A stretch of DNA of 64,000 bases from Azorinus chamasolen (taxonomy: Eukaryota; Mollusca; Bivalvia; Cardiida; Solecurtidae), in contig OY755240.1 of assembly GCA_963576725.1 (NCBI GenBank), positions 65,188,412 through 65,252,411 of the forward strand, read 5' to 3'. Below the pieces are notes generated by a model. It did no database searches and was not told the DNA's origin. It saw only the letters and a list, made by a program, of their open reading frames with translations. The translations under genes and the position numbers were made by a program. Shown piece after piece: positions 52,523 to 62,764 of this stretch (the first letter of the stretch is position 1; every line of letters starts with the position of its first letter).

Positions 52523-53558
52523 TATGTCTCCCCCCATATTTATATGGGGGAGACATATTGTTTTCGTGAGAGTTGCCAGTCCGTCCGTCCGTCAGTCCGT
52601 CCGTCCGTCACACTTTTTGTCCGGACGATAACTTCAATATGCCTGATGCCAGTTGATTGAAACATCATATATTGAAAGAGCATAATGAGAGGAAGTGACA
52701 TGCACAAGGTCCATAACTCTGGCTTCACTAATATTGGAGTTACTGCCCTTTGAAAAAAGAAATCACACTTTTTTGTCCGGACGATAACTCCTATGTATGG
52801 CTCATGCCATTGGATTGAAACTTCATATATGGAAAGATCATGACAAGAGGAAGTGTCATGCACAAGGTCCATAACTCTGGCTTCACTAATATTGGAGTTA
52901 TTTCCCTTTGTAAAAAATATAATTTTTTGTCCGGAAAATAACTTCAATATGCCTGATGCCAGTTGATTGAAACTTCATATATGGAAAGAGCATAATGAGA
53001 AGAAGTGTCATGCAGAAGGTACATAACTCTGGCTTCACTAATATAGGAGTTATTGCCCTTTGTAAAAAAATCACACTTTTTTGTCCGGACAATAACTTCT
53101 ATATGGCTCATGCCATTGGATTGAAACTTCATATATGGAAAGATCATAACGAGACGAAGTGTCATGCACAAGGTCCATAACTCTGGCTTCACTGATATTG
53201 GAGTTATTGCCCTTTGTAAAAAAAAATCACAATTTTTTGTCCGGATGATTACTCCTATGTGACACATGCCATTGGAGTGAAACTTCATACATGGAACGAT
53301 CATGATAAGATAAAGTGTCATGCATAAGATCCTTAACTCGAGCTTCAATAAATTTAGAGTTATTGCCCCTTGTACATTTGTTTAATTCTTTCTTGTCCGG
53401 ACAATAACTCCTACATGGCTCTTGCCATCGTATTGAAACTTCATACATGGAAAGAGCATGATGAGAGAAAGTGTCATGAACAAGGGTCATAATTCTGGCT
53501 TCAATACTTTTGGAGTGATTGCCCTTTGTTACATTTTTTGGTCGATCAATAACTCCTG
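52523..53558 (+). mobile_element. H6 Helitron-like element head and core
   Basis: Head TATGTCTCCCCCCATA / TATGGGGGAGACATA is a hairpin (52523-52557), followed by CCGTCCGTCCGTCAGTCCG (52580-52608). About six units of about 145 bp follow, with TTTTTGTCCGGACGATAAC, ATTGAAACTTCATATATGG, GAAGTGTCATGCACAAGG and TCTGGCTTCACTAATATTGG. Its own right end is missing; at about 53558 the text switches to H2. Confidence 0.75.
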
Positions 53559-54312
53559 TTCGGTAGTTTTCAATAGAAACAAATAGTGAAATCTTTGAAA
53601 ATTTTCTTCTCTGAAACTGGAAGGCTCTCAGCTCTCATATTTGGCACAAAGCATCATATTCAGGTCCTCTACAAAATTAATGTAAATTAAGGGCCCTGGG
53701 TCAACATTGGCCCCGCCCTAGGGTAGGGCAGTTTTCAATAGAAACAAATAGTGAAATCCTTGAAAATCTTCTCCTCTGAAACTTTCTCAGCTTTCATATT
53801 TGGCACATAGCATCATGTTCAGGTCTTCTACAAATGTTATATAAAGTATGGCCCCGGGGTCAAAATTGGCCCCGCCCCAGGGGTGGGCAGTTTTCAATAG
53901 AAACAAATAGTGAAATCTTTGAAAATCTTCTTCTCTGAAACTGGAAGGCTCTCAGCTTTCATATTTGGCACAGAGCACCATGTTCAGGTCCTCTACAAAA
54001 GTTATATAAATTATGACCCTGGGGTCAAAATTGGCCCTGCCACAGGGGTAGTAGACAGTTTTCAATAGAAACATATTGAGAAAACTTTGAAAATCTTCTT
54101 CTCTGAAACTGGAAGGTTAATCTCAGCTCTCATATTTGGCTCATAGCATCGTGTTCAGGTCCCCTACAAGTTTTTCTAAATTATTTCCCAGGGGTCAAAA
54201 TTGGCCCGCCCCAGGGCCGGCAAGTTCTCTATAGAAACATATAGTGAAAACTTTGAAAATCTTCTCCTCTGATTGTCTGGTGAGCGCTTCAGGGCCATTC
54301 TGGCCCTCTTGT
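53559..54312 (+). mobile_element. H2 Helitron-like tail without head
   Basis: Begins mid-unit at GGTAGTTTTCAATAGAAAC, has four to five H2 units, a right arm TGGTGAGCGCTTC, a GGCCATTCTGGCC stem-loop and CTCTTGTT. Together with the preceding H6 head it forms one continuous head-to-tail chimera. Confidence 0.8.
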
Positions 54313-54390
54313 TTGACAAAAACCTCTAGTTCCCCTTTGTTCTGATTTTCGCACTCCAGCATATTAACAGTTTTTGTGTCAGCTGCGAAC

Positions 54391-55680
54391 CAAAGGTGCC
54401 CGACGCATGCTTGGACTCATTCATTGACACCCCCCCCCCCCCTAAAAAATAAAATAAAAAAAATAATAAAAAATAAATAAATGTGATCGAAGCATGTTCA
54501 ACTGGCCTAAAACTATCTATTTGAACCTAAAACAACTCCGAAAAACGAAAAAAAACATGACCCGGAAAAAATTTCCTATCGGGTCTATATATGTATTGAA
54601 AGGTATCTAACTACGACAGATCAGCGGCGGAAAATACAACAGTCATGTTTTTCAAAGTCTTACAGCAAAGCCAATTCAACACCGATTTTAATCAGTTTGG
54701 TCTTGATCCGTTCCAAATTCCATATGCTAAGCGACACTGTCAGTGTTTTCCTTAAATATTGCCCCGTCTTGTCGCTGCAAGACCGCGAATTTGAAAATAC
54801 GCTAGAGCGAAACGATGTGACTCCCGCCAGGATGCATAGAAGTATATAGGGGGATCTGTATTCGTTAAACTTTTCAGCAAAAACGCGAATTATGCTGAAA
54901 CACATTCGAAAAACATTCAACTTACCGCAGTTAAAACGGTGCTGGCTATTTGTAGTCTGCTATGAGACGCCAGTTTTCTTTCTCCTACTTTCGTTTTGAA
55001 CGGAGGTGGCCAAATCGCTGTGGCCCGGATATTTGCATATCGAATAGTTTATGAGCCGGGTCACAGCAAAATGGTCGCATCCGTTCAAAAGGAAAGTTGG
55101 AGAAAGAAAGCTGGCGCCTCGTAGCTGACTGGAAATGGTAAGCACCGTTTTAATTGCGGTAAGTTGAATGTTTTTAGATAGTGTTTAACCATAATTCGCG
55201 TTTTTGTTGAAAAGATTAACGAATACAGATCCCCCTATATACGTCTATGCATCCTGGCGGGAGTCACATCGTTTCGCTCTAGCATTTTTTCAAATTCGCG
55301 GTCTTGCAGCGTCAAGACGGAGCAATATTTAAGGAAAGCACTAATTGTGCCGCTTAGCATATGGAATTTGGAACGGATCAAGACCAAACTGATTGAAATC
55401 GGTGATGAATTGGCTTTGCTGTAAGACTTTGAAAAACATGACTGTTGTATTTTCCGCCGCTGATCTGTCGAAGTTAGATACCTTTCAATACATATATAGA
55501 CCCGATAGGAAAAAAATTTCCGGGTCGTGCTTTTCTCGTTTTTCGGAGTGGTTTAAGGTTCAAATAGATAGTTTTATGCTAGTTTAACATACTTCCATCA
55601 CATTTTTTTTTTTTTTTTTTTTTTGGGGGGGGGGGGGGGTGTTTCCATGGGTGAGTCCAAGCATGCGTCGAACACCTTTG
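54391..55680. mobile_element. hAT-like long inverted-repeat element, 1.29 kb
   Basis: Target duplication CTGCGAAC at 54383-54390 and 55681-55688. Termini CAAAGGTG and CACCTTTG; the whole element is an inverted repeat with arms of about 620 bp (GACGCATGCTTGGACTCA near 54402, its inverse near 55652) and a short centre near 55035. Homopolymer runs lie just inside each end: C at 54430-54443, and T then G at 55603-55640. CAAAG fits the hAT terminus rule YARNG and the target fits nTnnnnAn. No transposase; it interrupts the Helitron-like tail also seen at 41434. Confidence 0.8.
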
Positions 55681-55688
55681 CTGCGAAC

Positions 55689-55935
55689 AGGTGAAACATG
55701 TGTTCCTCTGACCACTCTTGTTTTCATATCAGTATACAATTCATCCCTATTGAAAAGTGATAAGCCCCACTCTTCATTTCTGTACATACCCATTACATCA
55801 TACTGCGGTCATTTGCAAAGAAACCGCTGATCATGGCCCTCTTGTTTAAAAAGGATTGATGGAATGGATCTTTTTCCTAAAGAAATTTAAAACAAATTGA
55901 GCATTTTAGAGGATCACAGATTTAGCTATATATTA
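55689..55935. other. Helitron-like tail remnants and spacer
   Basis: GTGTTCCTCTGACCAC then TCTTGTT (55701-55724) closes the tail split by the hAT-like element. A second end, TGATCATGGCCCTCTTGTT (55828-55846), follows without a recognisable head. The rest is unassigned. Confidence 0.5.
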
Positions 55936-56105
55936 ACCCATTCCCGCATATTGACACCTTTTGTTGCTTCTGTAAAAGTCTTTTGTGAAACCATTGTGAT
56001 AAATAGAGCATTTGCTCCATAGGAGCAAATACTCTATTTATCACAATGGTTTCAAAACTACACAATTCTGAAAAATTTCCTTTTCTCTAGTTAATGCTCC
56101 TTTTT

Positions 56106-57758
56106 AGCTCACCAGAGCACAAAGTGCTCAGGGTGAGCTTTTGTGATCGCCTGATGTCCGTAGTCCGTCGGCGACCGTCGTTTGTCGTTCGTCGTCAACA
56201 ATTTGAACCTTTAAAAATCTTCTCCTCTGAATCTACAGGGATCTCAACTTTCATCTTTGGCACATAGCATCATATTCAGGTCCTCTACAAAAGTTATATA
56301 AATTATGCCCCTGGGGTCAAAATTGGCCCCGCCCCAGGGGTGCCTTGTTTTCAAAAGAAACATATAGTAAAACTTTGAAAATCTTCTCCTCTGAAACCAG
56401 AAGCTTCTCAGCTTTCATAATTGGCACATAGCATCATGTTCAGGTCCTCTACAAAAGTTATATAAATTATGGCCCTGGGGTCAAAATTGGCCCCACCCCA
56501 GGGGTGGGCAGTTTTCAATAGAATCATATAGTGCAAACTTTGAAAATCTTCTCCTCTGAAACTGGAAGGCTCTTAGCTTTCATATTTGGCACATAGCATC
56601 ATGTTCAGGTCCTCTACAAAAGTTATAAAAATTATGACCCCAGGGTCAAAATTGGCCCCGCCCCAGGGGTGGGCAGGTTTCAAAAGAAACAAATAGTGAA
56701 ATCTTTGAAAATCTTCTTGTCTGAAACTGGAAGGTTCTCAGCTTTCATATTTGGCACAGAGCATCATGTTCAGGTCCTCTACAAAAGTTATATAAATTAT
56801 GGCCCCGGGGTCAAAATTGGCCCCGCCCCAGGGTAGGGCAGTTTTCAATAGAAACAAATAGTGAAATCCTTGAAAATGTTTTCCTGTGAAACTCGATGGT
56901 TCTCAGCTTTCATATGTGGCACATAGCATCATGTTCAGGTCTTCTACAAAAATTATATAAAGTATGGCCCCGGGGTCAAAATTGGCCCCACCCCAGGGGT
57001 GGGCAGTTTTCAATAGAAACAAATAATGAAATCTTTGAAAATCTTCTTTCCTGAAACTGGAAGGCTCTCAGCTCTCATATTTGGCACATAGCATCATGTT
57101 CAGGTCCTCTACAAAAGTTATGTAAATTATGGGCCCTGGGGTCAAAATTGGCCCCGCCCCAGGGTAGGTCAGTTTTCAATAGAAACAAATAGTGAAATCC
57201 TTGAAAATCTTTTCCTCTGAAACTGGAAGGTTCTCAGCTTTCATATTTGGCACATAGCATCATGTTCAGGTCTTCTACAAAATTTATATAAAGTATGGCC
57301 CCGGGGTCAAAATTGGCCCCGCCCCAGGGGTGGGCAGTTTTCAATAGAAACAAATGGTGAAAGTTTTGAAAATCTTCTTCTCTGAAACTGGAAGGCTCTC
57401 AGCTTTCATATTTGGCACAGAGCACCATGTTCAGGTCCTCTACAAAAGTTATATAAATTATGACCCTGGGGTCAAAATTGGCCCTGCCACAGGGGTAGTA
57501 GACAATTTTCAATAGAAACATATTGAGAAAACTTTGAAAATCTTCTTCTCTGAAACTGGAAGGTTATCTCAGCTTTCATATTTGGCTCATAGCATCATGT
57601 TCAGGTCCCCTACAAGTTTTTCTAAATTATTCCCCTGGGGTCAAAATTGGCCCGCCCCAGGGCTGGCTAGTTCTCTATAGAAACATATAGTGAAAACTTT
57701 GAAAATCTTCTCCTCTGATTGTCTGGTGAGCGCTTCAGGGCCATTCTGGCCCTCTTGT
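56106..57758 (+). mobile_element. H2 Helitron-like element, copy 4
   Basis: Head hairpin AGCTCACCAGAGCAC AAA GTGCTCAGGGTGAGC, a triplet tract, about ten units of about 160 bp, a right arm, a GGCCATTCTGGCC stem-loop and CTCTTGT, then directly TATACGCCCACC of H1. Inserted after TGCTCCTTTTT of M3. Confidence 0.85.
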
Positions 57759-58868
57759 TATACGCCCACCTAATAAAGGTGGTCGTATATTGGCGTGGCC
57801 CTTTCCGTCCGTCCGTTCGTTCGTTCGTTCGTTCGTCCGTCAACATTTTGTTTGTCCACAGTTTTCTCGGAAAACTATTTGACAGATATTAATGAAAAGT
57901 TATGGCCCTTGTCCTTAAAAAATAATGCAAATACATGCAAATAGTTTGTCCGCTGATTTCTGGGAAAACTATTTGAGAAATATTAATGAAACCTTACACA
58001 AATGTTTAATGCATCAAGATCTGAAGCTGAGTTGATTCTGAGGTTCATTTGATTTGTCGTTTAAGAGTTATGGCCCTTTTACTTAAAAAATAATGTAAAT
58101 ACATGCTAATAGTTTGTCCGCTGTTTTCTGGGAAAACCATTAGAGAGATATATATGAAACTTCACACAAATATTTAACGCATCAAGATCTAAAGCTGAGT
58201 TGATTCTGAGGTTCATTTGATTTTTCGTTTGAGAGTTATGACCCTTGTCCTTAAAAAATAATGCAAATACATGCAAATAGTTTGTCCTAAGTCTATTCCG
58301 AGGTTCATTTGATTTGTCGTTTCGGAGTTATGGCCCTTGCACTTAAAATAAATAATGCAAATCTATGCAAATATGAGGATGGCCATAATATTTTCCTTTG
58401 AAATGATATTAATTAATTTTTTTATATGGTTAATCCTTAATATGAATTTTCACATGTATTTATTCTAAAGTTATGGTCTTTGAACGTTGTGTGTTCGTTG
58501 CTTTGTTTGTCGGTCAACTTTTAGTTTGTCTGTTGTTTTCTGGGAAAACTATTTAAATGGTATAAATGAAACTTAATACAAATGTTTTAAGCAACAAAAT
58601 CTGAAGCTGAGTCTATTTTTAGGTTCATTCAGTTTGTCTTTACAGAGTTATGGCCGTTGCACTTTATGAAAATCTACAAATATGAGTATTAGCTGTAACT
58701 TTTTTATTTAATAAAATATTCACTTCAATTTTTTTAAAGATAGTATCACCTTAATATGGAAATCAAGATCTGAAGCACAGATTAGAAAATGTCAACACTT
58801 ATAATGCATGTTGAATCAGAGAAAGTTTACAAGTGGGCGTATTATGTACCGTATGCGGTACTCTTGTT
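57759..58868 (+). mobile_element. H1 Helitron-like element, copy 3, abutting H2
   Basis: Head TATACGCCCACC with hairpin partner, a short GTTC tract (57806-57836), about three and a half units of which one is shortened (57890-57905), the right arm, GTGGGCGTATTA, a TACCGTATGCGGTA stem-loop and CTCTTGTT. It starts in the last T of the H2 terminus. Confidence 0.85.
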
Positions 58869-58924
58869 GGTAGATTTAATCAAAAAGATTGTATCTAAAA
58901 ATAGCCTATGCGGGAATTGGTTAA

Positions 58925-59095
58925 GATAACAGATATAGATAAAGGTGCATATTCAAATTATTCATTTACATAAATCGTCATTTCTCTGCCAAATCCTATG
59001 TTGTGACCACTCTTTAGTATTGTCAGATGTCTCAAAGAGAAGATTCTAATGAGTAGTTACAACAAGGGGTTTGGTGGAATCGAAAAATAAAAATA
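58925..59095. mobile_element. M2 palindromic MITE, decayed
   Basis: AGATATAGATAAAGGTGCAT, CATTTCTCTGCCAAATCC, GTGACCACTCTTTAGTATTG, then the inverse GAAGATTCTAATGAGTAG and GGTTTGGTGGAATCG. Order and spacing match 21902-22093 read on the other strand. Confidence 0.6.
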
Positions 59096-59174
59096 CTATT
59101 CTAAGGAGGGAGGTTTTAATTTACCATTCTTATGATCTTATCTAATTGTCTTGTTTGAACAATTTATGTTTCAG

Positions 59175-59298
59175 AAAATGATGAAAATGCTAAAAAACTG
59201 TGGCTTGGTAATTTGGAAGCAGGTACTACAAAAGAGAGCATAATGGGCCTTTCCCAGGAAATTTCAGCCGTTCATCTAGAGTCTGACAATGATGAAAG
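59175..59298 (+). CDS. Host gene, exon 6 of those recognised
   Basis: Acceptor TTATGTTTCAG ends at 59174; donor GAAAG|GTAAGG begins at 59299. Phase 1 in: the trailing G at 45483 plus AA gives GAA. 41 codons: ENDENAKKLWLGNLEAGTTK, ESIMGLSQEISAVHLESDND, E, and a trailing AG. Acidic and mostly polar, in line with the Glu-rich end of the previous exon. It is short and lies alone between repeat blocks 13.7 kb downstream; good splice sites and matching phase support it. No GDSG-type motif. Confidence 0.75.
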
Positions 59299-59339
59299 GT
59301 AAGGCTACATTACATGTACATCCTAATTACATGTACTTA

Positions 59340-59366
59340 TTACCCATTCTCTCATAGGCTATTTTT
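59340..59366. mobile_element. M3 MITE, left end only
   Basis: TTACCCATTCTCTCATAGGC followed by TATTTTT, then the head of a Helitron-like element. It matches the left end of copy b (25541-25565). Confidence 0.5.
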
Positions 59367-59737
59367 AGCTCACCTGAGCCAAAGGCTCAGGATGAGCTAT
59401 TGTGACAGCGATCCGTCCGGCATCCGTCGTCTGTCCACATTTTCAAACGATATGTCCTCTGAAACTGCTCACCCAATTTTAACCAAATTTTGTCAGAAGC
59501 ATCAGTGGCTAGGGGGAAGGTAATGTTGTTCAAATTATGACCCCCAGGCCAAAAATGGCCCCGCCCAAGGGCTTATCAGTTTTTCATAGGAAAATCTTTA
59601 AAAATCTTCTTCTCTGAAACTGTAAGGCCTAGACCTTTGATATTTGGTATGTAGCATGATCTAATGGTCCTATACAAAAATTGTTCAAATTATGACCCCC
59701 GGGCCTAAAATGGCCCGCCTTGGGCTTATCAGTTTTT
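59367..59737 (+). mobile_element. H9-like Helitron-like element, split by H2
   Basis: Head AGCTCACCTGAGCC AAAGGCTCAGGATGAGCT, a CCGTCCGGCATCCGTCGTC tract, one TCCTCTGAAACTGCTCACCC unit, then H7-like units (ATATTTGGTATGTAGCATG, AAAATGGCCCGCC) until TTATCAGTTTTT at 59737, where H2 starts. The right end is lost. Confidence 0.7.
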
Positions 59738-60150
59738 AGCTCACCAGAGCACAAAGTGCTCAGGGTGAGCTTTTGTGATCGCCTGATGTCCGTCGTCCAT
59801 CGGCGACCGTCGTCCGTCGTTCGTCGTCAACAATTTGAACCTTTAAAGTTCTTCTCCTCCGAATCTACAGGGATCTCAGCTTCCATCTTTGGCAAATAGC
59901 ATCATCTGTAGGTCCTTTACAAAAGTTATATAAATTATACCCCTGGGGTCAAAATTGGCCCTGCCCCAGGGGTTTTCAGTTTTCAAAAGAAACATATAGT
60001 GAGAACTTTGAACACCATCTCCTCTAAAACTAGAAGATCTGCATCTTTCATTTTTGGCACATAGCTTCAACTTCAGGACTTCTACAAAAGTTATATAAAT
60101 TATGCTCCTGTGGTCAAAATTGGCTACACACCCGGGTGGCAAGTTTTCTA
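59738..60150 (+). mobile_element. H2 Helitron-like element, 3'-truncated
   Basis: Head hairpin AGCTCACCAGAGCAC AAA GTGCTCAGGGTGAGC, the triplet tract (59785-59826) and about two units, losing similarity near 60150 (CCCGGGTGGCAAGTTTTC). No stem-loop end. Confidence 0.75.
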
Positions 60151-60208
60151 GCAAACTTGAAGCTGACTGCACTTTTAAGCATCTTATCTTTACTGGCTCA
60201 TAAACAGG

Positions 60209-60293
60209 TCATCAGGTCAAGCATCAGAGAGGGAGAGAGTGGCTATTTTTAGTGCACCTGTACTGCTGGTAGTAGCTAGTAGACAGAGATCTT
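60209..60293 (+). CDS. Possible further exon of the host gene (weak)
   Basis: CATAAACAG precedes 60209. With one leading base (as required by the phase 2 end of the previous exon) the frame reads SSGQASERERVAIFSAPVLL, then VVASRQRS and a TGA at about 60291. The stretch is unique and wedged between a truncated H2 and an M1 MITE. Against it: the polypyrimidine tract is modest, the length is small, and the peptide has no known motif. It would make a short C terminus lacking a serine motif. Treat as a candidate only. Confidence 0.25.
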
Positions 60294-60295
60294 GA

Positions 60296-60621
60296 CCCTT
60301 TGCCTGTTCTGTGTTTATTATTAAATTGAATGCCTATTGCATATTCATGAACAAAATAGTTAAAGTGAAGTATGGAAGGTGAAACATTGTAGCATTTATT
60401 TTCCAAATTTCACAACCTACTGAATATTCATAGACAAAATAGTTATAATGGATTATTGTAGGTAGAACATTGTAGCCATTTTAGAAATTAAAGGAACAGA
60501 TCTGTCAAATTCCATTAACAAACAGAGCAGACCCTGATCAGATGGCTCCTATAGGAGGCATCTGATCTGGTCTACTGATTTTCAAATGTGTGAAAACACA
60601 TTTATATGAGGGAAGGGTTAA
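60296..60621. mobile_element. M1 TTAA-type MITE
   Basis: Left CCCTTTGCCTGTTCTGTG, then CCTACTGAATATTCATAG. The core has AACAGAGCAGACCCTGATCAG, CTCCTATAGGAG and ATCTGATCTGGTC; the right has AACACATTTATATGAGGG and TTAA (60618-60621). It is in inverted orientation relative to 18500-18741. Confidence 0.75.
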
Positions 60622-61137
60622 TTAATAATAGTGATTGGCATTATGACATTATAACCTGCCCTACAGTTCAGAAGAAGGGTAAATCATGTAAAGGCTCCAG
60701 AATGCCAAATTAAAGATTTTAAATGAATTGTGAAATAATTTTTAACATGAAATTGTATAACTTGAAAATATTAAGTTCAACTTATGAATATGAAATTATT
60801 ATGTAATAATTTATAATAATATTCAAATGCAAAAAATCTGTTATGAATGCTAGGGTACACATACCTTTTCAGAGGAACAGTTGATTATTTGAGAGGTCAG
60901 TTGATTTTCTTTAGTCAGAATTTTGTATGGCCTTGCATAATTAAAACTACCCGTTCAATACATATCAATCTTACAATTAACTCTCTTGTACAAACCACAT
61001 ATGAAGTTACATATAATATGTGTCAGATCAGAATCCAAATTGTGTGCTAATTTCAGTCAAATTATGCTCAGCAGTGATAGGGTTTCTGTCATCTGTAATT
61101 TGTTTGTCTGAAAAATTAACACTTTCAATGGCCCTCT
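60622..61137. other. A/T-rich spacer
   Basis: Strongly A/T-rich, with TATGAAATTATTATGTAATAA-type text. At 61127-61137 AATGGCCCTCTTGT is a bare Helitron-like terminus. No gene supported. Confidence 0.45.
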
Positions 61138-61541
61138 TGTCTATAGAAACGTATAGTGAAAACTTTGAAAATCTTCTTTTCTGAATCTACAGAGTTCTCA
61201 GCTTTCATATTTGGCTCATAGCACCATTTTCCGATCCTCTACAAAAGTTATATAAATTATGCCCCTGTTGTCAAAATAGGCCCCACCCCAGGGTTGGTCA
61301 GTTTTCAATAGAAACAATTTTATAGTGCAAACTTTGAAAATCTTCTCCTTTGAAACTGGAATGTTCTCCGATTTCATATTTGGCACATAGCTTCATATTT
61401 ACAAAAGTTATATACATCTACAAAAGTTATATATTGTGTCCCTAGGGTCAAAATTGGCACCGCCCCAGGGACGGTCAGTTTTCAATAGAAACATATCTGA
61501 TTGTCTGGTGAGCGATGTCAGGGCCATTCTGGCCCTCTTGT
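61138..61541 (+). mobile_element. H2 Helitron-like tail, 5'-truncated
   Basis: Begins mid-unit at CTATAGAAACGTATAGTG, has two and a half H2 units (one with a duplicated CAAAAGTTATATA), CTGGTGAGCGATG, a GGCCATTCTGGCC stem-loop and CTCTTGT. Directly followed by an H5 head. Confidence 0.75.
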
Positions 61542-61544
61542 TTT

Positions 61545-62005
61545 AGTTCACCTGAGCAAAGCTCAGGGTGAGCTTTTGGGATACTTCAATGTCCGGCGTG
61601 CGGCGTCAACAATTTGCTTGTGAACACTCCAGTGGTCACAATTGTAGTCCAATTTTCATGAAACTTGGTCAGAATTATTGTCTTGATAAAATCTGGGAGG
61701 AGTTTGAAAGTGGGTTATGTGGGGTTAAAAACTAGGTCACTAGGTCAAACAGTAGAAATACCTTGTGAACACTCTAGTGGTCACAATTTTAGTCCAATCT
61801 TTATGAAACTTGGTCAGAATGAATGTCTTGATAAAATCTTGGATGAGTTCGAAAGTGGGTCAAGTGGGGTTAAAAACTAGGTCAAACAGAAGAAAAACCT
61901 TGTGAACACTCTTGTGGTCACATTTTTTGTCCAATCTTCATGAAACTTGGTCATAATGATTGTCTTGATAAAATCTCAAACGAGCTTGAAAGTGGGTTTG
62001 GGTGG
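61545..62005 (+). mobile_element. H5 Helitron-like element, copy 2, 3'-truncated
   Basis: Head AGTTCACCTGAGC AAA GCTCAGGGTGAGCT, a short GGCGTGCGGCGTC tract, then three units with GTGAACACTCTAGTGGTCAC, CAATCTTCATGAAACTTGG and ATTGTCTTGATAAAATC. Ends near GGGTTTGGGTGGTC. It begins in the T run that ends the preceding H2 tail. Confidence 0.75.
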
Positions 62006-62420
62006 TCAGTCTCTATCAGTGCGGTGAACTGGAAGGAAATCGGAAACATCATGCGAGTGAGCCTCCTGTTCATAGAGGCATTGTGCCAGTGTTTTAGTCG
62101 AACCCTTTATACATGTGTGTTTACTTCCGATTGTACGCTTAACACGTTTATGCCCAATGTACATGTAGTTTAAAAAGACAATAGACAAACAGCATATATC
62201 CTGATCAAAGAACTGCTGTTTAAATGAAACTATCTGATCAGGATCGGTGCTGTTGTACATATTTACATGTAATATGTTGCCATGGAGGAATTCCCCTCGC
62301 AGCAAGAAAAAGACTTGCTGGAATGAATCTATGGATGAGTAAACTTGCGAATCTAGGCATAATTCTGTTAACAGGCACACTCTCATAACCGGCATACTAA
62401 TGTGGAACCATGGGGTGCCG
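62006..62420. other. Unassigned, with a palindromic core
   Basis: An imperfect palindrome (about 62188-62260: AACAGCATATATCCTGATCA and TGATCAGGATCGGTGCTGTT) resembles an M1-type core without TTAA ends. A minus-strand open frame across 62006-62395 has no domain and is not called as a gene. Confidence 0.4.
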
Positions 62421-62424
62421 GATA

Positions 62425-62745
62425 ACAGGTTATACTATACATGTAACTTTTGAATTGTGATGTACTTGCAACTGTTTGTACCTCTAACTGTGGTGTACAT
62501 GTAACATTTGAATTGTGAAATATCTGTAACTTGTAATTTGTGAATTGTGAAGTACTTGTAACTTTTGAATTGTGATGTACCTGTAACTTTTTGAATTGTG
62601 ATGTACCTGTAACGTCTGAGTTGTGGTGTACCTGACTGTAATTTGTGAATTGTGATGTACTTGTATTGTGGTGTACCAGTAACTTTTGAATTGTGATGTA
62701 CCTGTAGCTTATGATATACCTGTAGCTTGCGAATAATTATTATGA
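62425..62745. repeat. Minisatellite of about 25-bp units
   Basis: About twelve imperfect units of TTGTGATGTACCTGTAACTT plus TTGAA, with point changes and some shortened units. Confidence 0.85.
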
Positions 62746-62764
62746 TTTATTGTCCTGGTTTTTT

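Larger units (their letters stand above)
55933..58924. mobile_element. M3 MITE, copy h, split by H2 and H1 in tandem
   Basis: TTAA at 55933-55936 and 58921-58924. The left half (55937-56105) has CCCATTCCCGCATATTGAC, the full palindrome GTGATAAATAGAGCATTTGC / ATACTCTATTTATCAC and TCTAGTTAATGCTCC. The right half (58869-58920) has GTAGATTTAATC, AAAATAGCCTATGCGGG. The missing middle is exactly replaced by two Helitron-like elements. Confidence 0.8.

Noticed and set aside
52540..53490. Minus-strand open frames of 64-135 residues
   Set aside because: All lie within the H6 tandem core and repeat the same peptide with each unit.
62006..62395. 129-residue minus-strand open frame
   Set aside because: Spans the end of H5 and an M1-like palindrome, with no domain, no splice context and no relation to the host gene strand.
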